Shown: positions 4,875 to 6,038 of the stretch, piece after piece | Position numbering within the stretch: position 1 is the stretch's first letter | How the letters are laid out: every line of letters begins with the position of its first letter | Source: Sphingopyxis sp. | GTDB taxonomy: Bacteria > Pseudomonadota > Alphaproteobacteria > Sphingomonadales > Sphingomonadaceae | Length of the DNA: 6,038 nucleotides | Assembly (NCBI GenBank): GCA_012035435.1 | Contig: JAAUPH010000159.1 | Span: forward strand, 1-6,038 | Direction of reading: 5' to 3' | Position numbers and translations under genes: made by a program | Notes under the pieces: model-generated | Databases searched by the model: none | What the model was told of the DNA's origin: nothing | What the model saw: only the letters and a program-made list of their open reading frames with translations

Positions 4875-4894
4875 TGGAGCGGGTGAAGGGAATC
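4875..4894. repeat. att core, right copy (3' end of the intact tRNA-Gly)
   Basis: This is the second copy of TGGAGCGGGTGAAGGGAATC. It forms the 3' part of the working tRNA gene, so in the integrated state the tRNA's last 20 bases would be supplied by the element. Confidence 0.85.
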
Positions 4895-4948
4895 GAACCC
4901 TCGTCGTAAGCTTGGGAAGCTTCTGCTCTGCCATTGAGCTACACCCGC
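4875..4948 (-). tRNA. tRNA-Gly (anticodon CCC), CCA encoded
   Basis: The complement strand folds as a complete 74-nt tRNA. The acceptor GCGGGTG pairs with CACCCGC, the D stem is GCTC/GAGC, and the T arm is GAGGG-TTCGATT-CCCTT, followed by discriminator T and an encoded CCA. The anticodon loop TTCCCAA gives CCC, reading GGG glycine codons. The first anticodon-stem pair is a G.A mismatch, leaving four good pairs. All parts are present, so the gene appears functional despite the insertion at its 3' end. No rho-independent terminator follows it before the 155-aa gene. Confidence 0.95.
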
Positions 4949-4959
4949 ATTCTCCGATC

Positions 4960-4988
4960 CTCTGCCATAGCATGGCATTGCCGGTCAA
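4960..4988 (-). promoter_or_regulatory. Candidate promoter of tRNA-Gly
   Basis: TTGACC (4988-4983 on the leftward strand) is a strong -35. A 17-bp spacer leads to GCAGAG (4965-4960), a poor -10 by Escherichia standards. Transcription would begin a few bases before the tRNA 5' end at 4948. Support is positional plus the -35 match only. Confidence 0.35.
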
Positions 4989-5157
4989 CGCCAACGGTCG
5001 GTGCTTGCTGAATATCCTGTTTGTTCGATACGCTGAACTTTGCGCCCACGGGCGCGGTGAAGGCGGAAGCGCGGAGCTTCGGTGGCGCGTCTGACGGAAC
5101 CTTCCGCGCTCAATCGGGTTAGACTGGCTCCTTGCACATCGGAACAATGTCCCTGTC

Positions 5158-5762
5158 ATGCCGCATCCCACGATCTTTGCACGACCGCTTGAAGACGAGC
5201 TTCGCGGGATGATTGCTGCTCCTGATTTCCCTTGCGTGGGCGCGAGGCGATATCGAACGGTCGCACCTTTGATTATGAAGAAACGATCAAGCTGACGACC
5301 GGCAATATGCTGTGGTCGAATCGGTCCAAACCGCTGCTGGAAATTGTCGAGGATAGCGTGGGCGTGCATGACTTTTTGCTGACGCCGTGCAGCGCCGATA
5401 CATTTCGGCATTTCTATCCTGACAAGCCTGAACATCGCGGCTGTTTCGGCAACCTGGTCGAAGCGCTGGCGCCTTATGGGATTGATGCCGACGCGCTGCC
5501 GTACGCCTTCAACCTGTTCATGAATGTCCCGGTGGAAGCGACCAGCGGCCGGGTGAGCGTATTGCCGCCGGTGACCAAGAGCGGGGATTATATTCGGCTA
5601 CGCGCGCTCACCGATTTGGTCGTCGGACTGACCGCCTGTTCGGCCTATGCCTCAAACGGCGGAACGTTCAAGCCGATCGATTATCGGGTCGATCCCGGCG
5701 AACTTGATGCGCCGGGATTTCGGCCGTTGGCGGCAACGGCGGCGGGGGGGCGACGATTCTGA
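5158..5762 (+). pseudogene. Broken DUF1989 (urea carboxylase-associated family) gene with out-of-frame N-terminal segment
   Basis: From 5232 one frame encodes a clear DUF1989 core: NGRTFDYEETIKLTTG, LWSNRSKPLLEIVEDSVG, HDFLLTPCS, FNLFMNVPV, SGDYIRLRA, LTACSAYASNGGTFKPIDY. This frame has a TGA at 5223-5225 and no good start. A second frame opens at the ATG at 5158 and reads MPHPTIFARPLEDELRGMIA then APDFPCVGAR before leaving the theme and stopping at 5293-5295. The two readings meet near 5245. FPCVGA resembles the N-terminal motif of YqcI/YcgG (GntA-type) proteins, so the gene may be an internal deletion that joined two domains. A single missing base would also make one continuous protein. DUF1989 proteins usually have a further N-terminal part before NGRTxDY, which is absent here. 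Conserved His/Cys (H46, C53, C71 and C136 counted from 5232) remain. A 7-G run lies near the 3' end. Biochemical function is not established for this lineage. Confidence 0.7.
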
Positions 5763-5769
5763 CGCGCGG

Positions 5770-6038
5770 TTAAGCTCCCGGCACACCTAGCAACTCGGCC
5801 TGAGCCCGTAACCGCGAGGCCGCGTTCGGATTTGCGGCGATCGCCTTTTTCAGCGCCGCGCTCGCCTTGGCGCTCTCACCCAGCGTCATGCGACTGCGCA
5901 TCAACATGATCCAGCCATCGACATTCGCCGGATTGGCCTTCAGCTTATCTTCCAGCCCCGCGACCATCGAATTGATCATCGCATCTTGTTGACCCTTAGG
6001 CAGCTGGCTCGCGGCTTCCATATCGGCGCGGCTGGGGC
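5770..6038 (-). CDS. ccmI: C-terminal part of CcmI-like TPR protein (cytochrome c maturation), N-terminus outside window
   Basis: The leftward frame is open to the right edge, giving 88 visible residues before TAA at 5772-5770. Upstream of the first visible Met the frame reads PSRAD without a stop, so that Met is internal. The sequence LPKGQQDAMINSMVAGLEDK, ANPANVDGWIMLMRSRMTLG and ASAALKKAIAANPNAASRLR has TPR spacing and matches the C-terminal tail typical of CcmI/CycH proteins in alphaproteobacteria. CcmI presents apocytochrome c to the CcmF/H haem ligation machinery at the periplasmic side of the inner membrane. It converges with the DUF1989 gene, with 7 bp between their stop codons and no terminator hairpin visible. 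The TPR nature is solid; the exact assignment rests on remembered family patterns. Confidence 0.7.
   Translation of the reverse strand, partial: PSRADMEAASQLPKGQQDAMINSMVAGLEDKLKANPANVDGWIMLMRSRMTLGESAKASAALKKAIAANPNAASRLRAQAELLGVPGA

Larger units (their letters stand above)
1575..4894. mobile_element. 3.3-kb integrative mobilisable element in tRNA-Gly, lacking its own integrase
   Basis: The element is bounded by two identical 20-bp direct repeats (1575-1594 and 4875-4894), exactly 3300 bp apart. The right copy is the 3' end of an intact tRNA-Gly gene. The left copy has no tRNA around it, so it is the displaced original end. Inside are a MobV relaxase, a 155-aa protein of unknown family, a palindrome-rich non-coding block and TGCRCA repeat arrays near both ends. 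All clear genes point left, in the same direction as the tRNA. tRNA 3' ends are a classic target of tyrosine-recombinase integrases, and reconstitution of the tRNA is the normal outcome. No integrase, excisionase, replication initiator, cargo or resistance gene is visible, and there is no space for an integrase. The likely lifestyle is integration and excision by an integrase supplied in trans, and transfer by a helper conjugative system using the element's own relaxase. An alternative is a remnant of a larger island, but the symmetric ends speak against random decay. Confidence 0.8.

Noticed and set aside
1575..4894. Insertion sequence or transposon
   Set aside because: No transposase and no terminal inverted repeats; the boundaries are direct repeats matching a tRNA 3' end, which is site-specific integration.
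4724..4978. N-terminal extension of the 155-aa protein up to 4978
   Set aside because: The extra 85 codons run through the tRNA-Gly gene; the AGVAQWQSRS...FDSLHP string is a well-known false translation of tRNA sequence.
4854..5435. Leftward 193-codon frame
   Set aside because: It also reads through the tRNA and lies opposite the DUF1989 gene; the peptide has no domain and looks like an antisense shadow.

Overview
The window looks like a GC-rich alphaproteobacterial chromosome, most plausibly Sphingomonadales. The placement rests on overall composition, the style of the LacI and CcmI-like proteins, and a CCA-encoding tRNA-Gly(CCC); it is an inference, not a proof. The chromosomal backbone holds five parts. 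(i) A leftward gene cut by the left edge, whose visible start resembles a degenerate response-regulator receiver. (ii) A divergent rightward LacI-family repressor (546-1559). (iii) A leftward tRNA-Gly(CCC) (4875-4948). (iv) A broken rightward DUF1989 gene (5158-5762). (v) The C-terminal end of a leftward CcmI-like TPR gene, cut by the right edge.

The main discovery is that 1575-4894 reads as a very small integrated mobile element in the 3' end of the tRNA-Gly gene. The last 20 bases of the tRNA gene, including CCA, occur again without mismatch at 1575-1594, just after the lacI stop codon. The two copies are in the same orientation and exactly 3300 bp apart. This is the expected attL/attR geometry: the tRNA is kept whole at one end and its displaced 3' tail sits at the other. 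Inside each att core, at 68 and 67 bp, is an array of three TGCRCA units with 12-bp period, all in the same direction. When circularised this gives an attP with two arm-site arrays around the core, as tyrosine integrases use, yet no integrase is encoded.

The element carries two clear leftward genes. One is a 678-aa MobV (Mob_Pre) relaxase with HNxR and HxDExxPHxH motifs and a very long coiled-coil tail. The other is an unrecognised 155-aa protein with a short coiled coil and an SSB-like acidic DDEVPF C-terminus. Between them lie about 390 bp packed with strong nested inverted repeats, which could be an oriT, replication origin or structured RNA. A 10+3+10 bp perfect palindrome overlaps the likely relaxase promoter. 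A small 44-aa ORF may be translationally coupled after the relaxase.

Interpretation (inference): this is a minimal integrative mobilisable element that borrows an integrase and a conjugation apparatus in trans. It supplies its own relaxase, transfer-origin-like DNA and an accessory protein that may recruit SSB-binding host factors. The other notable event is the broken DUF1989 gene, where an FPCVGAR-type N-terminal segment meets a DUF1989 core out of frame.
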